In this document: in pieces, positions 42,297-53,085 of the stretch
Position numbering within the stretch: the first letter of the stretch is position 1
Layout: every line of letters starts with the position of its first letter
NCBI GenBank assembly: GCA_037179515.1
Contig: JAXCGZ010015147.1
Span: forward strand, 1-64,000
Direction of reading: 5' to 3'
DNA: 64,000 nt
Origin: Halocaridina rubra
Lineage: Eukaryota; Arthropoda; Malacostraca; Decapoda; Atyidae
Made by a program: the position numbers and the translations under genes
The notes under the pieces: model-generated
Seen by the model: the letters and a program-made list of their open reading frames with translations, nothing else
The model's database searches: none
Told to the model about the DNA's origin: nothing

Positions 42297-45229
42297 TTAG
42301 TGATACTTATCATACCTGTCCTTAAAACTATGGATTGAGATAGCATTAACTACCTCCTCGCTTAGCAAATTCCAATTATCAACTACTCTTACACTGAAAA
42401 AGTATTTCCTTACATTCTGCAAAGAAGTTTTCTTACGAAGCTTCAAACTATGACCTCTAGTTCTAGAGCCAGCCATATCAAAATATCCATCCCTATCCCC
42501 TCTATCATAACCATGAAGGAATTTAAAGACTGTCACCATATCCCCCCTCACTCTTCTAGCTTCGAGTGATGGTAAGTCTAATTCCCTCAGCCTCTCATCA
42601 TAACTGAGATTGCGTATTTCTGGCACCAGTTTCGTGGCATGTCTTTGAACTTTTTCAAGCTTAGCTATGTGCTTTTTCAAGTGCGGATTTCAAAAGGGGG
42701 CTGCATATTCGAGTTTTGGCCTCACATAGGTTACATAAATATTTCTGAACATTTCCTTGTCCATGTGCCTGAAGGCTACCCTTACATTTGATAAGAATGC
42801 ATATGCTGCCCTTACTATGCCATTTATATGTATTTCTGGAGACAAATCTGCCAGTATGTTTACTCCTAGATCTCTCTCGTTTTCTGTCTCTTGAAGTTGT
42901 ACTCCAGCCACCGAGTAGTCAAGCTTGGGCCTTCTTGCACTTGTACCCATTCTCATTACCTTACATTTTGAAGCATTGAATTTCATTAGCCACTTTTCTG
43001 ACCACTCATGCAGATTATTTAGATCCTCCTGAAGTTCTCTACCATTGTTCTCGTTTTTTACTTTCTTCACAATCTTTGCATCATCTGCAAACATATTCAT
43101 GAATGAATTTACAGACTCTGGTAGGTCATTTACATATACAAGGAACAAAAGTGGCCCTAAAACTGAACCCTGTGGAACTCCACTACTAACTCTTCTCCAT
43201 TCAGACACTGAGTGTCTTACTCTAACCTTCTGTTCCCTTCCTTCTAAGTAAGTTTCTATCCATTCCAAAATATTTCCACCTATTCTTGCCATTGATTGCA
43301 GCTTCCTAATAAGTCTCCCATATGGAATAGTGTCAAACACTTTCTGGAAGTCTAGGAATATGCAATCTGCCCAGCCCTCTCTTTCCTGTAAGATCCGGCT
43401 TACCTCATCATAAAATTCTAATAAGTTTGTTACTGTTGATCTACCTTCTCTGAAGCCATGTTGCCTCACTGACAAAAAGTTGAAGGATTCCAAGTGAAGA
43501 GAGATATGTTTCCTTAGTAGTTTTTCCATAACTTTGCAAACTATGCTGGTCAAGGAAACTGGTCTATAGTTCAGAGCCGTATCCCTCCTTCCCTTTTTGA
43601 AGATAGGTATCACATTTGCTTGTTTCCAGCATCTTGGAATCTCCCCCGACTCCAGTGACTCCTTAAATATGATACTTAGTGCCACTGATATTGAGTTTGT
43701 GCATTTTTTAAGCACATGAGGGGATATGTCATCAGGACCTGTAGCTTTATGAACATCTAAATCCATCAGCGCTTTGCATACCTCTGTGGCTGTAAGGTTG
43801 ATGTTCTCTAATACCGGCCCTTGAGCTTCTATCACTACAATCTGAGGGGGTGGGGTATTTTCTACTGTAGATACTGACTGAAACTCCTTGTTCAATTCTT
43901 TGCAGATCTCTTCATCCGTCTCAGTGATGCTTCCATCCGCTCTCTTTAGCCTTAAAACCTGTTCTTTTACCTTCAGTTTTCCTCTGATAAAGCTGTGGAA
44001 AAGCTTGGGATTTTCTTTAGCCTTCCTGGTGATGTCCCTCTCATAGTCTCTCTCTGCCTCTCTCCTTTTACTTAGGTAGTCATTTCTTGCTCTTTTGTAG
44101 GTTTGCCAGGCATTTATGTTTTTTCTCCTCCTATACCTTTTCCAGCATTTGTCTCTCCACTCCTTAGCTCTTTTACACCCATTATCGAACCATTTCTCTC
44201 TGGCATGAATTACACTTACTTTGGTGACAGGTATGCAGCAATCTACTATCTTCCCATATTTCTCACAAAAGATGTCATACATTTCTTGTACAGATTTGTT
44301 GTAAAATAAAGTTCTCCAGTCAATAACTGCAAAAAGCTCATTCATTTTAATGTAATCTCCTTTCGGATAGTTCCTCCTCATGTCCTCAGTGCCTCTACTC
44401 TCAGTCAGAATATCTTCAATGATATACTCCATCAACAACACACAGTGGTCACTCTTTCCAATTGGTGGTTCATACTCAATTTTTTCAATATCCAACACAT
44501 TATCTGTGAACACTAGATCAAGTAGTGATGGCTCATCCCCACCCCTGGCCCTTGTTGGTTCCAGTACATGTTGGTGTAGGAAATTCCCTTATACGCAATC
44601 TAGGAATCTTGCCCCGAATGAGTCCTCACCACTTTGTGGGTCAAGATTTATCCAATCTATCTCTTTATGATTAAAGTCTCCCATAATCAAAATCCTACAT
44701 TTTTTCCCCGTGCCATGTTAACAACTGAGTTTATGACTTCAATAGTACCTATATGACTTTCCTCATAAACTTCAAGCCTATTTTGGTTCCTTGGTGGGTT
44801 GTATACAACAGTTATTATAATGCTCTCTGACCCAGTATTGATGCGAGCAACAAGAAATTCCTTGAACTCACTTTCTATAGCCAAGTTTTTTTCTTCGACT
44901 TGAATCCTTTCACTTATGAGCAATGCTATCCCTCCACCAGTCCTCTCAGATCTTTCAACCCTTAGTATTCTGAAGCCCTTAGGAAAAACTGTGACACTGT
45001 TTATGTCCTCACTCAGCTTAGTCTCTGTAATTGCTACTATATCTGCCTTACTGTTGTGAATCCTATCTTTTAATTCTACTGCCTTACCAGCTAATCCATC
45101 AGCATTTGTGTATAACAATCTTAATGAGGCCCCATCCCCTGATCTTCTGTCATTATCTTCTTTATCTCCCCTTGTCTGGAAGAACTCTGTAATGATAATT
45201 TTTCTTCTGTTCTTCATTTTTTTCCTCAT
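42297..45229 (-). pseudogene. LINE copy D ORF2 (endonuclease-RT), three lesions
   Basis: Begins MRKKMKNRRKI. The APE-type endonuclease has YTNADGL, ITETKLSED, GGGIALLIS, VYNPPRN and SDHC; the reverse transcriptase is the same as in copies B and F. Lesions are a frame change near 44690 (after VNMARGK), a CAA-to-TAA stop near 44593 (in CVQGN) and a TGG-to-TGA stop near 42688 (in PFWNPHL). Otherwise all blocks and the C-terminus are intact, so inactivation is recent. Confidence 0.9.
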
Positions 45230-46199
45230 TTAACCTTCTTGCCTCTTGCAACAAGTTTTTGATCTTTCCCATCTCTTCCTGTGTTCTGTATCGTCTAATG
45301 AACAATTCTTTGAATTCTTGAAGGTCTTTTAGACTTTTTTTTCTCAACAATATTTCCCTACATGTTTCTCCTCTCTCAAAGGTTACTTTTGTTGGTCTCG
45401 GCTTTCCTTCCCTCGAATATTTACCTAGTTGGTGTATGCTTACAATATCCTCAGGACCACATACTACTCCAAGCTTTCTTATCAGGTCTACAACCCTAGC
45501 TTTATTTTCTTCAAGTCTCCCCTACCATGTTGGCTCCTGGGATTCGCTTATGCCTGAGATTACCACTGTCTTCTCCTTATCAAGTGCCTGTCTGATGAGT
45601 GGGTTTGCCCTTTCCATCACAACGTCTTTCATTTTTTTGATTACTGTCTCTTTATAGTCAACTGTTTGTATGTTTTCCAGTGCCACCACCTTTACAGCCT
45701 CTTTTACTGCCACATTCCCCTTTAGTGCATCAGCAAAGGAAGTTTTCATGGCATCATTTTCCATATTCAGCTCCTGGAACTCTTTTCTGAACTGTTCAAT
45801 GTTTTCCTTAATCTGGACATTCCAAGCAGCAATCTCGTCTCTCTCAGAAGAGAGCAGTGAACTAACATCTAATTCCTTTAGGTTGTCATTCAGCTGTTTG
45901 TTTTTATCTTCTTGTTTAGAAATTCTAGATTCTAGTTGACTCTTTTCCCCTTCCAGCTTCTTTATTCTTTTTTCTAGTTCCTTTCTTTCCTACCCTTGTG
46001 CTTTATTTGCTTCCTCCAAAGATCTTATTTGCTCTCTGAGTGTTTCATTCTCTTTCATTTCTCCATCCATATTCCGAATTTTATCATCAAGGCTTATAAC
46101 CATTTCCTCTAAATTCTTGATTTTCTGTTTAAGTCTCCTAATGGCTACCCCTCCTACCGACCCATGGATGGGAGAGGTTTGGGACAGAGATGGCGTCAT
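45162..46199 (-). pseudogene. LINE copy D ORF1 (two nonsense mutations)
   Basis: One frame of 345 codons from MTPSLSQTSPIHGSVGG. A long coiled coil (RLKQKIKNLEEMV..., heptad-like) is followed by a segment reading HQLGKY then KPRPTKVTF. This resembles the RRM-like nucleic-acid-binding domain of LINE ORF1 proteins. Stops interrupt the frame after KAQG (near 45988) and at a CAG-to-TAG change in TWQGRLE (near 45520). Its 3' end overlaps the ORF2 start by 68 nt in another frame. Confidence 0.8.
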
Positions 46200-47099
46200 T
46201 TTTATGTTCTCCCTCTCACAGAATATAGAAAGAAGACGAGAAAGAGGAAAAAAAAAAAACTTTTAATTAAGCTTCACACCAAATTTTTATATTTCCATAT
46301 AAGTGCTATTTAGTGACTCAGTTTATCTCTTTTCTGGTAACACACATCTTAACTTAAAAACTTGACCATGGTAATTTATGGATAAAAATAAAAAGAAAAG
46401 AAAATGCAACAAAACAAAAGTCAAACCTGAAGGAAAAATTCGAACCTATGTCTGAGGTGGCACCCACCTGTTTCTGCTATATATTTTTCCTAACTGATAA
46501 ACTCACTTGCTAACCAAGATATGTTATCACAGGATTAGACTTTACATTTAACTCAATATATATACAAAATAAAAAAAAAAATAGTAAATGAGAAAGCTAA
46601 AAGAAAAGCAAAAAAAAAAATGAAGAAAATAAGACAGCTGTACTACTTGGCAACTTAACTCAGTACTGTTGACAGGTGTATATATATTTTTTTTTAATTA
46701 TTCAATTATTTAGTGTATCAAACTAACTAACAAGTTAATATAAATGGGAAGGATACTGATTTTAACAATATATGGAACCACAGGATCAGGTAAACGGCTT
46801 AAGAGCTTTCCCCAGTTTACACAAAAAATTAGGTAATGTGATGTGATAGCTTCACCTCTGGCAACTCTTCTAAATTTCCTTCAAGGCAGAACTGGACGGC
46901 AGCTTCTCTCTCCCCTCACGAAAAATGTTCTCAATTTTTTTTCCTTTAATATTTTGGACAGTCTCGTCATACAACAAATATAAGTTTTGTACTCACAATA
47001 CTCTGCAGGATTTCAGATTTAGGGAAATTATGGTAAAGTTTTCCACTAAGCACTTAGTCACTCGAAACACAAGTAAAAATTTAAGAGGAGCAGTTCTGG

Positions 47100-47239
47100 A
47101 TGATAGCTCATCCATTGTTTTAAGGACAAGTATTATAAGTATCCCTAAGTACAAAATGGAACCAAACAGGATGCGGGAAGTTACAAGCTTGGGGTTCTTT
47201 CCCGTAAGTACAATTAGGTAATAGCAATTAGGTAATTAC
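47100..47239 (+). mobile_element. LINE fragment H (3' end only)
   Basis: The last codons (TCCATTGTTTTAAGGACAAG), the short 3' UTR with GGGTTCTTTCCCGTAA, and two tail units. It abuts the 5' end of copy D on one side and the start of copy G on the other. Confidence 0.8.
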
Positions 47240-48356
47240 GGCAGGCATTAGTTTGTGGTCCTGAGGATATTATAAGCATTCACCAACTAGGCAAATATTC
47301 GAGGGAATGAAAGCTGAGACCAACAAAAGTAACCTTTGAGAGAGGGGAAACATGTAGGGATATATTGATGAGAAAAAAAGATTAAAAGACCTTCAAGAAT
47401 TCAAAGTGTTCATTAGACAATATAGAACACAGGAAGAGATGGAAGAGATCAAAAACTTGTTGCGAGAGGCAAGAAGGTTAAATGAGGAAAGAAATTAAGA
47501 AGAAAAGAAAAATTTTCATTCCAGAATTCTTCCAGACAATGGGGAGATAAAGAAGATAATGACAGAAAATCCGGGGATGGGGCCTCATTAAGATTGTTAT
47601 ACACAAATGCTGATGAATTAGCTGGTAAGGCAGTAGAATTAAAAGATAGGATTTACAACAGTAAGGCAGATATAGCAGCAATTACAGAGACTAAGTTGAG
47701 TGAGGACATAAACAGTGTCACAGATTTTCCTAAGGGCTTCAGAATATTAAGGGTTGAAAGATCTGAGAGGACTGGTGGAGGGATAGCAATGCTCATAAGT
47801 GAAAGGATTTAAGTTGAAGAAATAAACTTGGGTATAGAAAGTGAGTTCAAGGAATTTCTTGTTGCTCGCTTAAATACTGGGTCAGAGAGCATTATGATAA
47901 CTGTTGTTTATAACCCACCAAGGAACCAACATAGGTTAAAGGTTTATGAGGAAAGTCATATAGGTACTATTGAAGTCATAAACTCAGTTCTTAACATAGC
48001 ACGAGAGAGAAAATGTAGGATTTTGATTATGAGAGATTTTAATCATAAAAAGAGAGATTGGATAAATCTTGAACCACACAGTGGTGAGGACTCATTCGGG
48101 GCAAGATTCCTAGATTGCGTACAAGGGAATTTCCTACACCAACATGTACTGGAACCAACGAGGGCCTGGGGTGAGGATGAGCCATCACTACTTGATCTAG
48201 TATTCACAGATAATGTGTTGGATATTGAAAAAATTGAGTATGAACCACCAGTTGGAAAGAGTGACCACTGTGTGTTGTTGACGGGGTATATCACTGAAGA
48301 TGTTCTGCCTGAGAGTAGAGGCACTGAGGACATGAGGAGGAACTATCCAAAAGGAG

Positions 48357-48361
48357 ATTAC
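48357..48361. repeat. target-site duplication (left) of the solo LTR
   Basis: ATTAC, repeated at 49315-49319. The uninterrupted LINE copies have a single GAGATTAC at this point. Confidence 0.9.
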
Positions 48362-49314
48362 TGTTGGGGTTTAGGATGGTAGAGTGTTGTTAAGATTCTG
48401 TTTTACTAAGGGGACTCAAAGTACCGAGCTCGGTTAAGAGCTCACAAACAGACAGGACAGATATTTGTACTTGAACACCCCATCTCTATTACCATTAGTC
48501 GGTTAAATGAAACTCAGAATTCAACTTTCTTTTAATTTTGGAAATGCAATGACATTAAAAGAATTGAATTAAATTTCTCAAATTAAATTTTATGAAATGC
48601 TGCCTCGAATCCCTGAGGTGGTGAGCACGATTTCGTTTCCCGGCACCACGGATGTATGCCAAGACTTTGGCCTCAACTCGATGATTACCTCTGTCACACA
48701 GGCAGAGTAGAATACAGGACACTTGTTGTGCTAGATGAATTCCTGTGAAGATGCCACGTAAATAAGGTTTGAAATAAACTTAAACTGCTCAGGCGAGATG
48801 TTGCCTCTTGGAAGTTTGGGCGCCAACGGAGGACGCCTCATTGTCCCCACTGGTGAGTTCATCTGTAGGATACATTTTCTAGAGCAGTAACTGGCTCTGA
48901 TATAATTTAAGGAATATTTTAGTGGTGGTCCCTGGCAGGCAATTATAGCAGAGATGCAAGGGAGAGACAGTATTTTTTAGGTGCAACAAGTGGAAGCAAA
49001 TAAAATAAAACGAGAATAATAATGAAAAGTTAGGTTACTGGATAAACAATCTCCAGAATGTTCTTGGCTCGTAGCAGACGAAAAATAGGAGCAGCCTTTA
49101 AATCGGGACTATACTTCTACACGTACAAGAAGAGTAAATAAGGTATATTTAAAATTAGCTATAAGCTAAAATATAAATTGCAAATAATCATAATCTGCAA
49201 AAGTCAAGAAGTGGGAATTAAATTTTTTAGTTAGAAAATAACAGTCAAGTTACTAAATTAATTAATAAGGCATCTAACAGCCTTTGGTTACTTTGAGCGA
49301 AACACTCTGTCACA
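48362..49314 (-). mobile_element. solo LTR, family R2
   Basis: 953 bp. On the minus strand it begins TGTGACAGAGTGTTTCG and ends CCCCAACA, a TG...CA pair flanked by ATTAC duplications. It aligns along its length with the R2 LTR at 58944-60956 but lacks the 997-bp segment 59594-60590 exactly at its GT...AG edges (the junction here is 48721/48722). No internal retroelement sequence is present, so it probably arose by LTR-LTR recombination. Confidence 0.93.
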
Positions 49315-49319
49315 ATTAC
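49315..49319. repeat. target-site duplication (right) of the solo LTR
   Basis: ATTAC, identical to 48357-48361. Confidence 0.9.
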
Positions 49320-51432
49320 TTCAAAATGAATGAGCTTTTTGCAGTTATTGATTGGAGGACCTTATTTTACGAAAAATATGTACAAGATATGTACGACATC
49401 TTTTGTGGGAAATATGGGAAGATAGTAGATTGCTGCATACCTGTCACCAAAGAAGGTGTAATTCATGCAAGAGAAAAATGGTTTGATAATGAGTGTAAAA
49501 GAGCTAAGGAGTGGAGAAACAAATGCTGGAAAAGGTATAGGAGGAGAAAAAACATAAATGCCTGGCAAACCTACAAAAGAGCAAGAAATGACTACCTAAG
49601 TAAAAGAAGAGAGGCAGAGAGAGACTATGAGAGGGACATCACCAGGAAGGCTAAAGAAAATCCCAAGCTTTTCCACAGCTTTATCAGAGGAAAACTGAAG
49701 GTAAATGAACAGGTTTTAAGCCTTAAGAGAGAGGATGAAAGCATCACTGAGACGGATTGAAGAGATCTGCAAAGAATTGAACAAGGAATTTCAGTCAGTA
49801 TTTACAGCAGAAATAACCCCACCCTCTCAGATTGTAGAGATAGAAGCTCAAGGGCCGGTATTAGAGAACATCAACCTTACAGCCACAGAGGTATGCAAAG
49901 CGCTGATGGAGTTAGATGTTCATAAAGCTACAGGTTCTGATGACATATCCCCTCATGTACTTAAAAAATGCACAAACTCAATATCAGTGGCACTAAGTAT
50001 CATATTTAAAAAGTCACTGGAGTCAGGAGAAATTCCAAGATGCTGGAAACAAGCAAATGTGATACCTATCTTCAAAAAGGGAAGGAGGGATACGGCTCTG
50101 AACTATAGACCAGTTTCCTTGACCAGCATAGTTTGCAAAGTTATGGAGAAACTACTAAGGAAACATATCTCTCTTCACTTGGAATCCTTCAACTTCTTGT
50201 CAGTGAGGCAACATGGCTTCAGAGAATGTAGATCAACAGTAACAAACTTATTAGAATTTTATGATGAGGTAAGCTGAATCTTACAGGAAAGAGAGGGCTG
50301 GGCAGATTGCATATTCCTAGACTTCCAGAAAGCATTTGACGCTGTTCCACATGGGAGACTTATTAGGAAGCTGCAAACAATGGCTAGAATAGGTGGAAAT
50401 GTCTTGAAATGGATAAAAACTTACTTAAAAGGAAGGGAACAGAGGGTTAGAGTAAGACACTCAGTGTCTGAATGGAGAAGAGTTAGTAGTGGAGTTCCAT
50501 AGGGTTCAGTTTTAGGGCCTGTTTTGTTCCTTGTATATGTAAATGACCTACCAGAGTCTGTAAATTCATTCATGAATATGTTTGCAGATGATGCAAAGAT
50601 TGTGAAGAAAGTAAAAAACGAGAACAATGGTAGAAAACTTCAGGAAGATCTGAATAGTCTGCACGAGTTGTCTGAAATGTGGCTAATGAAAACAAGTGCA
50701 AGAAGGCCCAAGCTTGACTACTCGGTGGCTGGAGTACAACTTCAAGAGACAGAAAATGAGAGAGATCTAGGAGTAAACATACTGGCAGATTTGTCTCCAG
50801 AAATACATATAAATGGCATAGTAAGGGCAGCATATGCATTCTTATCAAATGTAAGGGTAGCCTTCAGGCACATGGACAAGGAAATGTTCAGAAGTATTTA
50901 TGTAACCTATGTGAGGCCAAAACTCGAATATGCAGCCCCCTTTTGGAATCCGCCCTTGAAAAAGCACATAGCTAAGCTTGAAAAAGTTCAAAGACATGCC
51001 ACGAAACTGGTGCCAGAAATACGCAATCTCAGTTATGATGAGAGGCTGAGGGAATTAGACTTACCATCACTGGAAGCTAGAAGAGTGAGGGGGGATATGG
51101 TGACAGTCTTTAAATTCCTTCATGGTTATGATAGAGTGGATAGGGATCGATATTTTGATATGGCTGGCTCTAGAACCAGAGGTCATAGTTTGAAGCTTCG
51201 TAAGAAAAGTTCTTTGCAGGATGTAAGGAAATACTTTTTCAGTGTAAGAGTAGTTGATAATTGGAATTGGCTAAGCGAGGAGGTAGTTAATGCTATCTCA
51301 ATCCATAGTTTTAAGGACAGGTATGATAAGTATCACTAATTATAAAATGGAACCGATCAGGAGACGGGAAGATACGAGCTTTGGGCTCTTTCCCGTAAAC
51401 ACAATTAGGTAATCACAATTAGGTAATCACAC

Positions 51433-53085
51433 AATCCGTGCCTCTCGAATTTTCCCTTGTGTTTTTGAGTGAACCAGCTCCAAAGTATAAAACTTAATCC
51501 AATTTTGCCTGAATAGAAATTCTGCAGAGTATTGTGAGTGAAAAAAAAAATATAATTTGTAATAAGCGGGACTGTCTAAAAAATTAAATGGAAAACCCAA
51601 TACTTTTGAGTGGGGAAAAAGGAGCTGTCCTGCCCTATCTTGAAGGAAGTTTAGGAGAGTTGCCAGAGGCAAAGTCATGACATCACCTCATTTTTTTGTG
51701 TCAATTGGAGAGAGCTATTACAGCCTTATTACCTGATCTTGTGATGCCATATCTTGTTAAAATGATTAGCCTTCCCATAGAGATTAACTTGATAGTCAGT
51801 TTGTTATACAATTTAAATGCATAAATAAATAAATGGATAAATATATACGAAAAATATACCTGTTAACAGTGCTGAGTTAAGTTGCCAAAGAGTACAGTTG
51901 TCTTCGTTTTTATTTTTGCTCTGTTTTCTTTTATTATTATTATTATTTTTAAATGGAGTGAGATTTAAAGTCGGATCCTGTGATAACATAAGTTGGTTAA
52001 TAATTTTTTAATATTTTTTTTTCCTCTGAAATGACCGGTTTAGCAGTTACAAAGAAAATAGAGCAGGATCAGCTGGGTGTCTCCTCAGTTGCATATTCGA
52101 GTTTTCCTTCATGTGGGCTTTTGTTTTGTATTTTTTTATTCTCTAGATACCAAAGTCCGATTTTAAGTTAGGATGCGTGTTACCAGAAAAGAGATGAACT
52201 AAGTAACTAAATAAGTATTCATATAAATATATAGAAATTTTGTGTGAAGCTTCAATAGAAACTTTTCTCTCTCTCTCATTTTTTCTCTATATATCATCTG
52301 AAATGCAAAACATCAAAATGAAGTTACCTCAGTCCCTAACCTACCCATCCAATGGTCAAGGGAGGGATGGTAGAGTACATCCAGAGGATGTAAGAGGAGC
52401 AGTGGCCCTTAGAAGGCTGAAGCAAAAGTGTAGTACCTTGAGACCCTTGTAATAAAATTGGATGATAAAATTCGGAATATGGATAGAGAAATGAAAGAGA
52501 ATGAAACACTTGGAGAGGTAATAACATCTTTGGAGGAAGCATATAAGGCACAAGGGCAAGAGACAAAAAAATAAAAAATAAATAAAGAAGCTGGAAGGGG
52601 AACTGAGTGAACTAGAAACCAGATTTTCTAATCAAGAAATAACAACAAACAGTTGAATGACAACCTGATTGAGTTAAATGCTAGTTCACTGCTCTCTTCT
52701 GATAGAGATGAGATTACAGCATGGAATGTCCAGATAAATGGAAACATCGAACAGTTTAGAAAAGAGTTTCAAGAGCTGAATACGAAACATGATGCCATGA
52801 AAGTTTCCTTTGCAGATGCAAAAAAGGGGAATGTGGCAGTAAAAGAGGCTGTGAGGGTAGTGGCACTAGAAATGTACAAACCGTTGACTATAAAGTAACA
52901 TATATAGAAAAAAATAAAGATTTCTTGATCGTAAGGGCTTATACACCGATTAAACAGGCACCTAATAAAGTGAAGACAGTGGCAATCTCAGGCATAAGTG
53001 AATCCTTGGAGTCAACATGGCAGAGGAGACTCGAACAATATAAAGCTAGGGTTTTAGACCTGATAAGGAGGCTTGGAGTATTATG
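51433..53085 (+). mobile_element. CR1-like LINE copy E (5' UTR and ORF1 only)
   Basis: Starts directly after the tail of copy G. The first about 885 bp match the 5' UTR of copy D. ORF1 starts at 52318 (MKLPQSLTYPSNGQG) and is broken by frame changes. Homology ends at the RRLGVL block, where the tail of copy F begins. Confidence 0.85.
52318..53080 (+). pseudogene. LINE copy E ORF1, broken
   Basis: Segments VRGAVALRRLKQK, then NNKQLNDN and ASSLLSSDRDEITAWNVQI, then SFADAKKGNVAVKEAVRVVALE and ISGISESLESTWQ are in different frames. The coiled-coil region is recognisable; the RRM-like end is missing. Confidence 0.75.

Larger units (their letters stand above)
42207..47095 (-). mobile_element. CR1-like LINE copy D, essentially full length
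   Basis: About 4.9 kb. The 5' UTR (roughly 46200-47095) aligns with 51433-52317 of copy E. ORF1 is at 46199-45162, ORF2 at 45229-42297, and a short 3' UTR of about 90 bp ends in two AATTAGGTAATCAC tail units at 42207. This copy defines the family structure. Confidence 0.9.
47594..51339 (+). pseudogene. LINE copy G ORF2, interrupted
   Basis: The endonuclease lies in two frames (47594-47812 and 47828-48382) with a TAA in place of the Gln of RIQVEE. After the LTR come 49322-49760, a frame change near 49757, a stop after DEVS near 50277, and a stop in VPQGS near 50500. The RT remainder is 50524-51339, with a short deletion around 50690 (part of WLMKFNxSKCKVMRM lost). Confidence 0.85.
47245..51432 (+). 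mobile_element. CR1-like LINE copy G, interrupted by a solo LTR
   Basis: 5' truncated within ORF1 at the GPEDIISIHQLGKY block. It continues through the endonuclease to GDYI, is interrupted by the LTR at 48362-49314, resumes at KMNELFAVIDW, and ends with two tail units at 51432. Confidence 0.9.
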
